Counted from the first letter of the stretch, positions 16,317-25,825 are shown. The stretch is DNA of 50,220 nt from an uncultured Oscillospiraceae bacterium (GCA_900547305.1 URGH01000011.1:1-50220), one strand, 5' to 3'. A program made the numbers and translations. The notes: generated from the sequence alone by a model not told the origin.

Positions 16317-16811
16317 ATGAACGAAAAACACAGCGTTAAAGCTGCTGTTATAAGCTTTTTTCTGTTCGCCCTCCTTTTTTTGCTGCATTACTCCGATGTA
16401 ATAAGCATAAGCATTAAAACCGCCACGCCAATAATTCTTTTGCCGCTTTTGTGCGCATTTTCCATTTTTTCCACCCCTGCGGCAGCCGCCGCAACGGGGC
16501 TTGTATTAGGCGTTTGTATGGACTCCGCCGCCAGCGGCACGCTTTGCTTTAACGCGATAGTTTTAATGCTTTCGGCGGCGCTGGTTTCGGCTTCGTCTTC
16601 CCGTCTTTTCAACCGCAACCTGCGCTCGGCGGTGCTGCTTTCGTTTCTTTTAACCCTTTTTTATTTTGTTCTGCGCTGGCTTATTTTTTACGCGTTTACC
16701 GTGAGCGCGCAGGATAACCTTACCTACCTTTTGCACTATGCTTTCCCGAGCGTTATTTATACCAATGTATTTATTTTTCCTTTTTATTTTTTATATAAAA
16801 AGTTAGGCTGA
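16317..16811 (+). CDS. mreD: Rod shape-determining protein MreD
   Basis: A 164-residue integral membrane protein with about five predicted hydrophobic helices, typical of MreD in size and in position between mreC and PBP2. The family is poorly conserved, so the call rests on topology and context. I chose the ATG at 16317, 7 nt after GGAGG; the ATG at 16311 touches the Shine-Dalgarno and is a worse candidate. Confidence 0.8.
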   Translation: MNEKHSVKAAVISFFLFALLFLLHYSDVISISIKTATPIILLPLLCAFSIFSTPAAAAATGLVLGVCMDSAASGTLCFNAIVLMLSAALVSASSSRLFNRNLRSAVLLSFLLTLFYFVLRWLIFYAFTVSAQDNLTYLLHYAFPSVIYTNVFIFPFYFLYKKLG

Positions 16812-16840
16812 CCTAAGCCTAAGAAAGGAGGCGGTTTTTA

Positions 16841-18817
16841 ATGCCGTTTCAGAAAAGAAGTCAAACAAGGCTTACGGTTATAGCCGTGTTTATGGTTTTC
16901 GTGCTGCTGCTTTATGCCGCGCGTATGTACTCGGTGCAGATTATCCACGCGGCGGAGTATACCGATAAAAACGATGGCGCCGCATCTGTCAGAACGGCGG
17001 TTTTAAAGGCGCGCCGCGGTGAAATTCTTGATTGTTACGGCAGGCAGATAGCCGTAAACCGCGATGGCTATAATGTGGTTTTCAACCGCGCCTATGTTAA
17101 AAACGACAGCCTGAATGACGTTATTTTAACCCTTATAAGGCTTTTTGAAAAGCAGGGCGTTGAGTGGAAAGACGAAATGCCGCTTAATATGACCGCGCCC
17201 TACGGCTTTAAGGAGGGCGAGAGCACGGACAAGCTTATTTCAAAGCTGAAGCTTGCGCACTATGCCACGGCGAAAAACTGCCTTGACGCCGCAATAGAAA
17301 AATATGACCTTAAAGATTACACGCCTGATGAGCAGCGCAAAATTGCCGGCGTGCGCTACGGAATGGATATAGCCGATTTTTCAATTTCCTACCCCTATAC
17401 CTTTGCGGAGGATATTCCCACAGAGCTCATGCGCAAGGTTTCCGAGGCGGGCTTTATGCTTTCGGGCGTATCGGTTGAGGTGGTTCCGTTCCGCGAATAC
17501 CCCGATACCTCGCTTGCCGTTAATCTTATAGGCACGGTGGGACCTATATTTGCCGAGGATTGGGAGGAATACAAGAAAAAAGGCTACTCATATGATGATA
17601 AGGTGGGCAAAAGCGGTATTGAAAAGTGGGGCGAAGAATATCTTCGCGGAACAGACGGCGAAATAACCTACCGCATAGACCAGAACGGCAACATTATTTC
17701 AAGCGCGGTAACAAAGGAGCCGGTTTCGGGCAAGACCGTAATGCTAACGCTTGATAAAAAAATGCAGCGCCGCGTGCAGGACTCAATAGCTACTACCGTT
17801 AAAAAGCTGCAAAGCGAGGGCGGCACCGCGGTTGCGGGGGCGGCGGTTGCAATACACATTGACTCGGGCAAAATAATATGCGCCGCGAATTACCCGACCT
17901 ACGATTCCGCCACAATAGGCGAAAATTACGAGGCACTCACCAAAAACCCCGCAAAGCCGCTTACCGACCGCGCTTTTCAGGGCGTTTACCCCATAGGCTC
18001 AACCGCAAAGCCTGCGGTTGCCGTGGCTGCAATGGAAAACGGGCTTTACCATGTGGGCGAAACGGTAAACTGCGTAAGAAAATACACCTATTTTGACGAT
18101 TACCAACCGAGCTGCCTGCACTATGACGGACCCATAACCCTTAAAAACGCGCTGGCGAAAAGCTGCAACTACTTCTTTTTTGAAATGGGTAAGCGTATAG
18201 GCGCAACCCGCCTTACCGATTATTTCAAGCAGTTCGGCTTGGGCGTTGCTACCGGCGTTGAGGTGGACGACAGTAAGGGCATTTTAAAGAAAGCCGACGC
18301 AAACGGCGGCGGCGATACCTTACAGTTTGCAATAGGGCAGTTAAACGCCTTTACTCCGCTGCAGCTTTGCAATTATGTCGCCACCCTTTCAAACGGCGGC
18401 ACGCACTACCGCGCAAGCCTTATAAGCAAAATAGTATCCTACGATATGTCGGAAACCTTTGACGAAAGCGCGCCCGAGGTTATGAATAAAATCAAAATAT
18501 CCGATACCACGCTTAATGCCGTTAAAGAGGGTATGCTCTCTGTTACAGAGGACGGTACGGGACGTGCCGCGCTTGGCAACTACCCCATAAAGGTGGGCGG
18601 TAAAACAGGTACGGCACAGGTAAACGGCAAGGCGGACCACAGCTTGTTTATAGCCTTTGCACCCTTTGAAAACCCCGAAATTGCAATATCGGTGGTTTTG
18701 GAAAACGGCGCTTCGGGCTTTTCGGCGGGCGGAATAGTTAAGGATATACTGGACGCCTACTTTTACGGCAGCGGCTCGGCTGATAAAAATACTGTGCCTT
18801 TTACCGTGCTTAACTGA
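16841..18817 (+). CDS. mrdA: Penicillin-binding protein 2 (class B transpeptidase of elongation)
   Basis: A 658-residue class B PBP with an N-terminal transmembrane anchor (residues about 10-30), a dimerisation/pedestal domain, and the transpeptidase domain. The active-site motifs are S387-TAK, S441-CN and KTGTAQ near residue 590. It cross-links peptidoglycan during lateral growth, with MreC and a SEDS glycosyltransferase (RodA), which is absent here. GGAGG lies 9 nt before the ATG. The gene ends exactly where the promoter of minD begins. Confidence 0.92.
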   Translation: MPFQKRSQTRLTVIAVFMVFVLLLYAARMYSVQIIHAAEYTDKNDGAASVRTAVLKARRGEILDCYGRQIAVNRDGYNVVFNRAYVKNDSLNDVILTLIRLFEKQGVEWKDEMPLNMTAPYGFKEGESTDKLISKLKLAHYATAKNCLDAAIEKYDLKDYTPDEQRKIAGVRYGMDIADFSISYPYTFAEDIPTELMRKVSEAGFMLSGVSVEVVPFREYPDTSLAVNLIGTVGPIFAEDWEEYKKKGYSYDDKVGKSGIEKWGEEYLRGTDGEITYRIDQNGNIISSAVTKEPVSGKTVMLTLDKKMQRRVQDSIATTVKKLQSEGGTAVAGAAVAIHIDSGKIICAANYPTYDSATIGENYEALTKNPAKPLTDRAFQGVYPIGSTAKPAVAVAAMENGLYHVGETVNCVRKYTYFDDYQPSCLHYDGPITLKNALAKSCNYFFFEMGKRIGATRLTDYFKQFGLGVATGVEVDDSKGILKKADANGGGDTLQFAIGQLNAFTPLQLCNYVATLSNGGTHYRASLISKIVSYDMSETFDESAPEVMNKIKISDTTLNAVKEGMLSVTEDGTGRAALGNYPIKVGGKTGTAQVNGKADHSLFIAFAPFENPEIAISVVLENGASGFSAGGIVKDILDAYFYGSGSADKNTVPFTVLN

Positions 18818-18846
18818 TTGACAAAAATATCCGATTGTGATAAAAT
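18818..18846 (+). promoter_or_regulatory. Consensus promoter before minD
   Basis: TTGACA at 18818-18823, a 17-bp spacer and TAAAAT at 18841-18846. The -35 starts one base after the PBP2 stop codon. It separates minD-mgsA-hisS-aspS from the mre transcript. Confidence 0.82.
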
Positions 18847-18868
18847 ATAGGAAAAGCGAGGTTTTTTA

Positions 18869-19600
18869 ATGAGTCAGATTTTTGCCGTTACCTCGGGTAA
18901 GGGCGGCGTAGGTAAATCCACCGTTTCGGCGGGGCTTGCATTTGCCTTTGCGGGGCTTTCAAAAAAAACTCTGCTTGTCGATATGGACGAGGGGCTTCGC
19001 TGCCTCGATATTATGCTGGGCGTTGATAAATCGGCGGTGTTCGACCTTTCCGATATACTTATGGGTAAGGATATGGCTGACGCGGTTTATAGCGTGGGCG
19101 AAAGCGGTAATTTATTTCTCGTTCCCGCACCTGCCCAGGTGGGAAAAATTGACGCATTTGCCTTTTCGGGCTTTGTGCGCGAGGCGGAAAAGGAATATGA
19201 TGTTATTATATTCGATTTTCCCGCCGGTATGGATTTTTCACTTTACACCTGTCTGCCTGACGGCGCGCTTTTTCTTACGGTTGCGGTGCCCGACCCCGTT
19301 TCGGTGCGGGACGCGGCGGCGGTAAGCGAAAAGCTTTCGGAAATATCCTGCACATCAAGGCTTATTGTAAACAACTTTAAGTACCGCCTTGTAAAGCGCG
19401 GAATTTTCCGCAATATCGACGATATTATCGACAGCGCGGGGCTGAGACTTTTAGGCGTTGTGCCTTCAAGCGAGGAGCTGGCGTTTCTCTCGGTCACGCA
19501 CAGGCTGAAACCGAGCGGCAAGCCTATGCGGGCATTTAAAAGAATAGCCGAACGGCTTTGCGGTGAAAATATTTTACTGCCGCAGCCGAAAAAAATATAA
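18869..19600 (+). CDS. minD: MinD-like ParA/Mrp ATPase
   Basis: A 243-residue deviant-Walker ATPase: TSGKGGVGKSTVSAGLA at residues 8-24, VDMDEGLRCLDIMLG for the switch I region and VIIFDFPAGMD for switch II. The sequence follows MinD more closely than ParA or FlhG, and the position after mreBCD-PBP2 is the usual clostridial place for minCD. No minC or minE is present. The C-terminus ends LLPQPKKI and I see no amphipathic membrane-targeting helix of the usual Lys/Phe-rich type. Its function as a division-site ATPase is therefore uncertain. Confidence 0.75.
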   Translation: MSQIFAVTSGKGGVGKSTVSAGLAFAFAGLSKKTLLVDMDEGLRCLDIMLGVDKSAVFDLSDILMGKDMADAVYSVGESGNLFLVPAPAQVGKIDAFAFSGFVREAEKEYDVIIFDFPAGMDFSLYTCLPDGALFLTVAVPDPVSVRDAAAVSEKLSEISCTSRLIVNNFKYRLVKRGIFRNIDDIIDSAGLRLLGVVPSSEELAFLSVTHRLKPSGKPMRAFKRIAERLCGENILLPQPKKI

Positions 19601-19622
19601 TTTTAAAAAGGGGTATAAAAAA

Positions 19623-20027
19623 ATGACAATCGCACTTATAGCACACGACGCAAAAAAAGAGCTTATGGTTCAGTTCTGCATAGCGTATTGCGGAATTTTA
19701 AGCAGATATAACCTTGTGGCTACGGGGGCTACGGGTAAAACCGTTTCCGAGGCTACGGGGCTTAACATAGTTAAATTTTTAGGCGGCTCGCAGGGCGGCG
19801 CACAGCAGATAGCCTCACGCATCGGCTGTGATGAAATTGATTTGTTACTTATGTTCCGCGACCCGCTCAACCCCAAGCCCAATGAGCCGGATGAGCGCGC
19901 TCTTTTAAGGCTGTGCGACGTGCACAATATTCCGGTTGCCACCAATATTGCCACCGCCGAAATGCTTATTCACGGGCTTGAGCGCGGCGACCTTGACTGG
20001 CGCGAAATTGTAAAGAATAATAAATAA
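19623..20027 (+). CDS. mgsA: Methylglyoxal synthase, active-site His replaced
   Basis: A 134-residue MgsA. It would convert dihydroxyacetone phosphate to methylglyoxal and phosphate. The ALIAHDAKK start, the phosphate-binding ATGATGKT and IDLLLMFRDPL align with the Escherichia coli and Bacillus enzymes, with the base Asp71 equivalent at D73. Where those enzymes have His98 in PHDPD or PHEPD, this protein reads PNEPD, with Asn87; the Asp101 equivalent is D90. The ATG at 19623 has AAAGGGG upstream and opens directly on the conserved N-terminus. It lies 22 bp after minD, as mgsA often does in the mre-min-rodA cluster. Confidence 0.88.
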   Translation: MTIALIAHDAKKELMVQFCIAYCGILSRYNLVATGATGKTVSEATGLNIVKFLGGSQGGAQQIASRIGCDEIDLLLMFRDPLNPKPNEPDERALLRLCDVHNIPVATNIATAEMLIHGLERGDLDWREIVKNNK

Positions 20028-20045
20028 TTCCCGGAGCATATATTT

Positions 20046-21356
20046 ATGGCAGAAATTAACCGTGCCGTTAAGGGCACGGGCGATGTTTTACCGGCAGACA
20101 GCTATAAATGGCAGTTTGTTGAGGGTAAAATGCTTGAAACCGCCCGTCTTTACGGCTTTAACGAGATAAGAATACCGGTTTTTGAGCACACCGAGGTCTT
20201 CCGCCGCAGCGTGGGGGATACTACCGACGTTGTGCAAAAGGAAATGTATACCTTTGACGATAAGGGCGGGCGCTCTGTTACCCTGCGCCCCGAATTTACC
20301 GCCGGAGTTATAAGAAGCGCCATTGAAAAGGGGCTTGTAAACGGCGCTCTGCCTGTTAAGGCGGCGTATGTGGGCGGCTGCTACCGCTACGAAAAGCCGC
20401 AGGCGGGCAGGCTGCGCGAGTTCCACCAGTTCGGCGTTGAGTGCATAGGCGCGGCGTCTCCCGCGGCTGACGCCGAGGTTATAGCCTTAGCCGGTCAGGT
20501 GCTTGCCGCCGTGGGAATTGAAAAAATTTCGCTTGAAATAAACTCAATAGGCTGCCCCGAGTGCCGCAAGGATTACGTTGCGGCGCTTAAAGATTATTTC
20601 AGGCAGCATATTGACGAATTGTGCGATACCTGCCGCGACAGGTTAGAGCGCAACCCGATGAGAATACTTGACTGTAAATCGCCCGTATGTAAAAAAATTG
20701 CGGCAAACGCACCGGTTGTGACCGATTATTTATGCGATGATTGCCGCGCGCACTTTGAGGCGGTGCAAAAATATCTTACCGCCGAGGGCGTTGAGTTTAC
20801 CGTTAATCCGCATATAGTGCGCGGGCTTGACTACTATACCCGCACGGTGTTTGAATTTGTTTCGGGCGATATAGGCGCCCAGTCCACCGTTTGCGGCGGC
20901 GGCAGGTATGACGGGCTTATTGCCCAAATGGGCGGCCCCTCCGTTCCGTCGCTCGGGTTTGCTATGGGCATTGAGCGCATAATGCTGCTGCTTGAGGCAC
21001 AGAAGACCGAACTACCGAAACCCACCCCCTGCGATATTTATATTGCCGCTATGGGGGAAAACGCGGCGCTTAAAGCCGCCGAAATTTGCGCGCGGCTGCG
21101 GCAGGACGGGTTTTCTGCGCAAACCGATATTTGCGGCAGAGGACTTAAAGCGCAGATGAAATATGCCGATAAAACGGGCGCGGAGTTTACCATGGTTTTG
21201 GGCGATAACGAGCTTGAAACGGGCAAAGCCCGCCTTAAAAATATGGCAAGCGGCAGCGAAACCGAGGTAAGGCTTGAAACCCTTGCGGACGAGCTGCTTT
21301 CCGCTATACATTCCTCCGCACTTGATGATCTTGCGGACAGTATTTTAAAGCAATAA
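20046..21356 (+). CDS. hisS: Histidyl-tRNA synthetase
   Basis: A 436-residue class II synthetase. Motif 1 lies around residues 40-80, motif 2 around the YRYEKPQAGRLREFHQFG segment, and the HisS-specific signatures VRGLDYYTR and GGGRYDGLI follow. Motif 3 is GFAMGIERI. The C-terminal HGTP anticodon-binding domain starts near residue 330 (DIYIAAMGE). Length matches family norms. The gene starts 18 bp after mgsA and precedes aspS, a common hisS-aspS arrangement in Firmicutes. I see no T-box leader in the short upstream gap. Confidence 0.96.
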   Translation: MAEINRAVKGTGDVLPADSYKWQFVEGKMLETARLYGFNEIRIPVFEHTEVFRRSVGDTTDVVQKEMYTFDDKGGRSVTLRPEFTAGVIRSAIEKGLVNGALPVKAAYVGGCYRYEKPQAGRLREFHQFGVECIGAASPAADAEVIALAGQVLAAVGIEKISLEINSIGCPECRKDYVAALKDYFRQHIDELCDTCRDRLERNPMRILDCKSPVCKKIAANAPVVTDYLCDDCRAHFEAVQKYLTAEGVEFTVNPHIVRGLDYYTRTVFEFVSGDIGAQSTVCGGGRYDGLIAQMGGPSVPSLGFAMGIERIMLLLEAQKTELPKPTPCDIYIAAMGENAALKAAEICARLRQDGFSAQTDICGRGLKAQMKYADKTGAEFTMVLGDNELETGKARLKNMASGSETEVRLETLADELLSAIHSSALDDLADSILKQ

Positions 21357-21362
21357 ATTTTT

Positions 21363-21396
21363 CAGGCAATCTTTCGGTTGCCTGACTTGATTTTTT
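21363..21396 (+). terminator. Hairpin between hisS and aspS
   Basis: CAGGCAA and TTGCCTG (21363-21384) form a 7-bp stem around an 8-nt loop, followed after 6 nt by TTTTTT. It could be a weak terminator or a processing hairpin between two co-transcribed synthetase genes. Confidence 0.4.
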
Positions 21397-21411
21397 AAGA
21401 GGTGTTTAAGG

Positions 21412-23187
21412 TTGAAACTTGACAGAATGAACGGTATGAAACGCACCGACTATTGCGGCACGCTTACAAAGGAAAAGGCAGGCGCAGAGGTAGTGGTTGC
21501 AGGCTGGGTGCAGCGGCAGCGCGACCTCGGCGGACTTATATTTGCAGACCTTCGCGACCGCAGCGGAATAGTGCAGCTTGCGTTTGACGATACAACGGAC
21601 AAGGCGGTTTTTGAAAAGGCGACCGCGCTGCGCAGCGAATTTGTGGTTATGGCAAAGGGCAAGGTGCGTATGCGCTCCTCTGTCAATACCGAAATTCCCA
21701 CGGGGGATATTGAAATTGAAGTAACCGAGCTTAAAATTTTGGGCGCGAGCGAAACCCCGCCCTTTGAAATTTTGCCCGAAACCGGGGTTAAAGAGGATTT
21801 GAGGCTTAAATACCGTTACCTTGACCTGCGCCGCGCCCCGTTACAGCGCAACATTATGCTGCGCCACAAAATAGCCAAGGTAACGCGCGATTATTTTGAT
21901 GAAAACGGGTTTATTGAAATTGAAACCCCCACCCTAATTAAATCCACACCCGAGGGCGCGCGCGATTATCTTGTGCCGTCCCGCGTTCATAAGGGCAGCT
22001 TTTTTGCCCTGCCGCAGTCGCCGCAGCTTTACAAGCAGCTGCTTATGCTTTCGGGCTTTGACCGCTATATTCAGCTTGCCCGCTGCTACCGCGATGAAGA
22101 CCTGCGCGCCGACCGCCAGCCCGAATTTACACAGATAGACCTTGAAATGTCGTTTGTGGAAAAAGAGGATGTTTTCGCGGTTGCCGAGGGCTATATGAAA
22201 CGCCTGTTTAAGGAAATACTGGGCGTGGATATTGAAACCCCGCTGCCGAGGCTTACATATACAGAGGCTATGGAAAGCTACGGGTCGGACAAGCCCGATA
22301 CCCGCTTTGATATGAAGATTAAGGATATTTCCGATATAGTTGAAAGCTGCGGCTTCGGCGTATTTGCCGATACGGTTAAAAACGGCGGCACGGTAAGAGC
22401 CGTAACCGCCAAAAACGCCGCCGGCGTTTACACGCGCAAGGAAATTGATAAGCTGACCGAGGAAGCCAAGGGCATAGGCGCTAAGGGTCTCGCCTTTATC
22501 CGCTGGGTGGAGGATGAGCCTAACTGCTCCTTTGCGAAGTTTATGACGGCGGACGAAATGAAAGCCATATACGAGCGCACGGGCGCCGAAAAGGGCGACG
22601 TTGTGCTGATAGTAGCCGACCGCAAGAAAACCGTGCTTTCTGTGCTTGGCGCTTTGCGCCTTACCGTTGCAAAGCGGCTTGAAATTATCCCCGATAAATA
22701 CAACCTGCTTTGGATAACCGAGTTCCCGTTCTTTGAGTACAATGAGGAAACCGGCAACTGGGACGCTATGCACCACCCGTTCACAAAACCGCTTGACGAG
22801 TGCATACAGTACCTTGATTCCGCCCCCGAAAAGGTTTTTGCCGACGCATACGATTTGGTGCTTAACGGCATTGAGTTATCAAGCGGCTCTATACGAATAA
22901 CCGACCCCGAGCTGCAAAAGCATATGTTTGAGGCGCTGGGGCTTTCCGATGAGGAGGCATACGCGAAGTTCGGCTTCTTAACCGACGCGTTCCGTTTCGG
23001 CGCGCCGCCGCACGGAGGTATGGGCATAGGGCTTGACCGCCTTACAATGCTGCTTTGCGGCTGCGATAATTTGCGTGACGTTATTGCTTTCCCGAAGGTC
23101 TCAAATTCAAGCGAGTTAATGTCCGGTGCTCCCGCAGAGGTGGATAACACGCAGCTTAAAGAGCTTTCAATAAAAATTGATAATTGA
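21412..23187 (+). CDS. aspS: Aspartyl-tRNA synthetase
   Basis: A 591-residue bacterial-type AspS. The OB-fold anticodon domain occupies residues 10-105, the class II catalytic core contains motif 2 RDEDLRADRQPEFTQID and motif 3 GIGLDRLTML, and the GAD insertion domain lies around 290-420. The start is TTG at 21412 after AAGAGGTG; an ATG five codons later is an alternative with a weaker ribosome site. Whether it also charges tRNA-Asn cannot be decided from the sequence; no gatCAB genes are in view. Confidence 0.96.
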   Translation: MKLDRMNGMKRTDYCGTLTKEKAGAEVVVAGWVQRQRDLGGLIFADLRDRSGIVQLAFDDTTDKAVFEKATALRSEFVVMAKGKVRMRSSVNTEIPTGDIEIEVTELKILGASETPPFEILPETGVKEDLRLKYRYLDLRRAPLQRNIMLRHKIAKVTRDYFDENGFIEIETPTLIKSTPEGARDYLVPSRVHKGSFFALPQSPQLYKQLLMLSGFDRYIQLARCYRDEDLRADRQPEFTQIDLEMSFVEKEDVFAVAEGYMKRLFKEILGVDIETPLPRLTYTEAMESYGSDKPDTRFDMKIKDISDIVESCGFGVFADTVKNGGTVRAVTAKNAAGVYTRKEIDKLTEEAKGIGAKGLAFIRWVEDEPNCSFAKFMTADEMKAIYERTGAEKGDVVLIVADRKKTVLSVLGALRLTVAKRLEIIPDKYNLLWITEFPFFEYNEETGNWDAMHHPFTKPLDECIQYLDSAPEKVFADAYDLVLNGIELSSGSIRITDPELQKHMFEALGLSDEEAYAKFGFLTDAFRFGAPPHGGMGIGLDRLTMLLCGCDNLRDVIAFPKVSNSSELMSGAPAEVDNTQLKELSIKIDN

Positions 23188-23195
23188 TATTCATT

Positions 23196-23237
23196 AAAAA
23201 AGCAACCCGATGGCAGAAACCGTCGGGTTGCTTTTTT
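23196..23237. terminator. Bidirectional terminator between aspS and the ABC permease
   Basis: A 15-bp perfect stem (23196-23210 with 23223-23237) has six A on one side and six T on the other, so it can act on both converging genes. It lies 8 bp after the aspS stop. Confidence 0.93.
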
Positions 23238-23262
23238 GTTATAGACAAGGGCTACTATGATT

Positions 23263-24951
23263 TTATGGTGTCGATAAACCGAGCTTTTTTATAACGCGCT
23301 GTGTGTTTTCAAAGGTATCCTCAACATTCAGCGAGATATAGGTGTATCTGAAATTCTTATCCACGCCGCTTATTTGAAGATTAAACAAACTTTCATCGGT
23401 TATGCTTTTATAGGTTGCTTTGGGCAAATCCGAAATATACGCCTCCACAAGCTCTTTGAGCTGCGCCTCGGTTACGGCAATTTCTTTTGTTCCTACCTCT
23501 TCGGTGGAGTTTTCATCGCCGTCCGCCGAGACATAGCCCGTGGTGTAAACAGAGCGGTTGGTTGTTATATTTCCCAGTATTTCGCTGCGTATGCTGTTTA
23601 TATGCTCGGGGCTTTTGTAAAGTTCAAGCAGCAGCGGCATATAATTTGAATAATTTATTCTGTTATAGGTCCGTACAAAATGCCTGCCGTTTTTAAGGGT
23701 GTAGTCAATATTCAGGTAATCCCCGCCGTCGTCTTCATTATTTACTATTTTCCCATGGAGCTGCAACACCGTTTCGGGCTCCTTCACAGTCATTTGCATG
23801 CCGGTAAACTCTACGGTTATGCTTTCTATTTTATTTGCGGCAGGGACGCGCTTGCTGTAACCGAAGCAGCCGGTTACAAGTATCACGGTGAACGAGCCGA
23901 GCAGCGCTACGGATACCGCGCCCATAATTGCGGATTTTTTAATTGTTTTAAACCCGCGGTCATTAATTGCGCCGAAGGTTATTGCCGCAAGCACGCCGCC
24001 GACAACCGCAAATACCCAGAAGACGAGGTTAATATCGCCCTCGGCGAATATTGAGCCTACACCGAACGCGCCGAGAACACCTACTATAAGCCCGCAAACT
24101 ATATAAATGAAGTTGTACGCATAGGAGATGCCGCTTTTTTCGCTCTTTCTGCCGCGATAAAGCGCAACGCTTACTGCAAGCGAGAAAAAGGTGATTATAA
24201 TCAGCTTTACGGCGAAAAGCACCTCTGCGCGGGCGGGTAATTCGTCCTCCAATATACTTGAGAACTCAGTAAACGCAAACCAAAACGGAGATGACGCGTC
24301 TACAATATTTTCGGTATAATTGTAGGGATAGCCGAAAAGAAAATTTTGGCAAAGTGAGGAATTTATAAGCTGGACCAGCACTATACCTACATTAAATGTA
24401 AAGAATGAGATAATAAGGTCGAAAATACTGCCGGCGCATATCATAAATATAAGCGAAAATGCCGCCAGTGCAAACAGTATAAGCAAATTAAAGGCGTAGC
24501 CCTTAAAAATCGGCTTTATGCTGCACTCAACATATTTTGAAAGCTTAAGCCCGCACATTGCGCCGTAAACCAGCGTTACGGGAATAATTATGGGCAAAAT
24601 GCTTGAGATAAGCCGCGCAAACAAAAGTCCCGTGCGGGTGGTGGGTAATGAATGAAAAAAGTCGCTTGAGCTGCGGCTGTAAAGAAACGCAAAGTTTATA
24701 AACATATAAACAAGCGCCGCCGCGACCGAGGCGATAGCCGTTATCATCATAAGCAGGGGAGCTACGGCGTTTAGATTATAAGCCTTAGCCGTGTTTTCAT
24801 AGATCCGCTCAATTTTAAGCAGCGTGTAAACGGGGCAGGCAAGCAGGGCTACAACCGTCATAAGCACGGTAAGCCCAGAGGTGCGTTTGAGCGAATAGGC
24901 AAGCAACCGCCTTGCGGGGTGAAAGCTATTTGGCAATGCTTTTGACGTCAT
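23263..24951 (-). CDS. ABC transporter membrane protein (GntR-associated)
   Basis: A 562-residue polytopic protein with about ten hydrophobic segments clustered in two halves, plus a roughly 180-residue soluble C-terminal region after the last helix (about residue 375). It starts inside the 3' end of the preceding ATPase gene (26-bp overlap), so the two are translationally coupled and form one exporter or sensor complex. I recognise no catalytic motif. Homologues occur in GntR (YtrA-like)-ABC operons of Clostridia. Substrate unknown. Confidence 0.8.
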   Translation of the reverse strand: MTSKALPNSFHPARRLLAYSLKRTSGLTVLMTVVALLACPVYTLLKIERIYENTAKAYNLNAVAPLLMMITAIASVAAALVYMFINFAFLYSRSSSDFFHSLPTTRTGLLFARLISSILPIIIPVTLVYGAMCGLKLSKYVECSIKPIFKGYAFNLLILFALAAFSLIFMICAGSIFDLIISFFTFNVGIVLVQLINSSLCQNFLFGYPYNYTENIVDASSPFWFAFTEFSSILEDELPARAEVLFAVKLIIITFFSLAVSVALYRGRKSEKSGISYAYNFIYIVCGLIVGVLGAFGVGSIFAEGDINLVFWVFAVVGGVLAAITFGAINDRGFKTIKKSAIMGAVSVALLGSFTVILVTGCFGYSKRVPAANKIESITVEFTGMQMTVKEPETVLQLHGKIVNNEDDGGDYLNIDYTLKNGRHFVRTYNRINYSNYMPLLLELYKSPEHINSIRSEILGNITTNRSVYTTGYVSADGDENSTEEVGTKEIAVTEAQLKELVEAYISDLPKATYKSITDESLFNLQISGVDKNFRYTYISLNVEDTFENTQRVIKKLGLSTP

Positions 24952-25825
24952 ATCCGTTCACCTCCAGCTCATATACAAACGTTTCTTCAAGCGACGGCTC
25001 AATACACTCCGAAAAAATGGGGGAGAGCCGGTTTATATAATTCATAATTTCTTCCTCATCGCCGCGCACTATCATTTGCAAAAGCGACCCGCTGCGCTCG
25101 GCTTTGATAACGTCAAGCCCCGAAAACGCCGATACGTCAGGCACGCCGCGAAAAGCCGCCTGAACCTTATGCAAACTGCTTTTAAGGCTGTCCACCTCAT
25201 CGCTCAAGACCATATGCCCGTTATGCACAAGCCCTACGCTATCGCATAAATCTTCCAGCTCACGCAGATTGTGCGAGGCGATAACCGTAGTCATGTTCCG
25301 CCCCGTAACGCCCTCTACCAGTATGCCTTTGAGCGCCTTGCGTATAACTACGTCAAGCCCGTCGAACGCTTCGTCGAGCAGCAGATAATCGGGGGAAGAG
25401 GCAATTGCGGTTATAAGCGCCGCCTGCCGCTGCATACCCTTTGACATTGTGGATATTTTAGCCTTATAATCAAGCGGAAAAACTTCAAGCAGGCGGTTGT
25501 AAAGCGTGTTGTCAAAGCGAGGGTAAAGCCTGCGGTAAAAATCCGCCGTTTCTTTTATTGAGGCGTTCGGCATAAAATACGGCGTGTCGCCGAGGTAGGC
25601 AATGCGTGCTTTTATTTGCGGGTTATCAAATATTTTTTCGCTGTTTGCCGTAATGCTGCCGCCGTCAGGCATATACACGCCCGATGCAAGCCTTAAAAGG
25701 GTTGATTTTCCCGAGCCGTTTGAGCCGACAAGCCCGTATATAGAGCCCTCGCCTATAGTAACGTTTACAGAGTCGAGCGCCTTTTTGCCGCCGAATATTT
25801 TAGTGAGGTTTTCAGCCTTTATCAT
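24926..25825 (-). CDS. ABC transporter ATP-binding protein
   Basis: A 299-residue ABC-2-type ATPase. Walker A is GLVGSNGSGKSTLLRL (residues about 32-47), the signature appears as MSKGMQRQ rather than LSGGQ, Walker B is YLLLDEAFDGLD, and the H-loop is VIASHNLREL. The degenerate signature is common in the YtrB/EcsA-like group. A C-terminal extension of about 90 residues follows. It overlaps the GntR gene by 4 bp (ATGA) and the permease by 26 bp, giving a tight three-gene operon. Confidence 0.9.
   Translation of the reverse strand: MIKAENLTKIFGGKKALDSVNVTIGEGSIYGLVGSNGSGKSTLLRLASGVYMPDGGSITANSEKIFDNPQIKARIAYLGDTPYFMPNASIKETADFYRRLYPRFDNTLYNRLLEVFPLDYKAKISTMSKGMQRQAALITAIASSPDYLLLDEAFDGLDVVIRKALKGILVEGVTGRNMTTVIASHNLRELEDLCDSVGLVHNGHMVLSDEVDSLKSSLHKVQAAFRGVPDVSAFSGLDVIKAERSGSLLQMIVRGDEEEIMNYINRLSPIFSECIEPSLEETFVYELEVNGYDVKSIAK

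Noticed and set aside
16084..16320. Small protein gene between mreC and mreD
   Set aside because: The open frame runs across two perfect hairpins, has no ribosome site and no recognisable sequence.
19890..19930. His101 as the catalytic His of MgsA
   Set aside because: His101 in CDVHNIP aligns beyond the PHDPD segment, at the position of Trp/Tyr in known enzymes, so it does not replace His98 in the alignment I can make.
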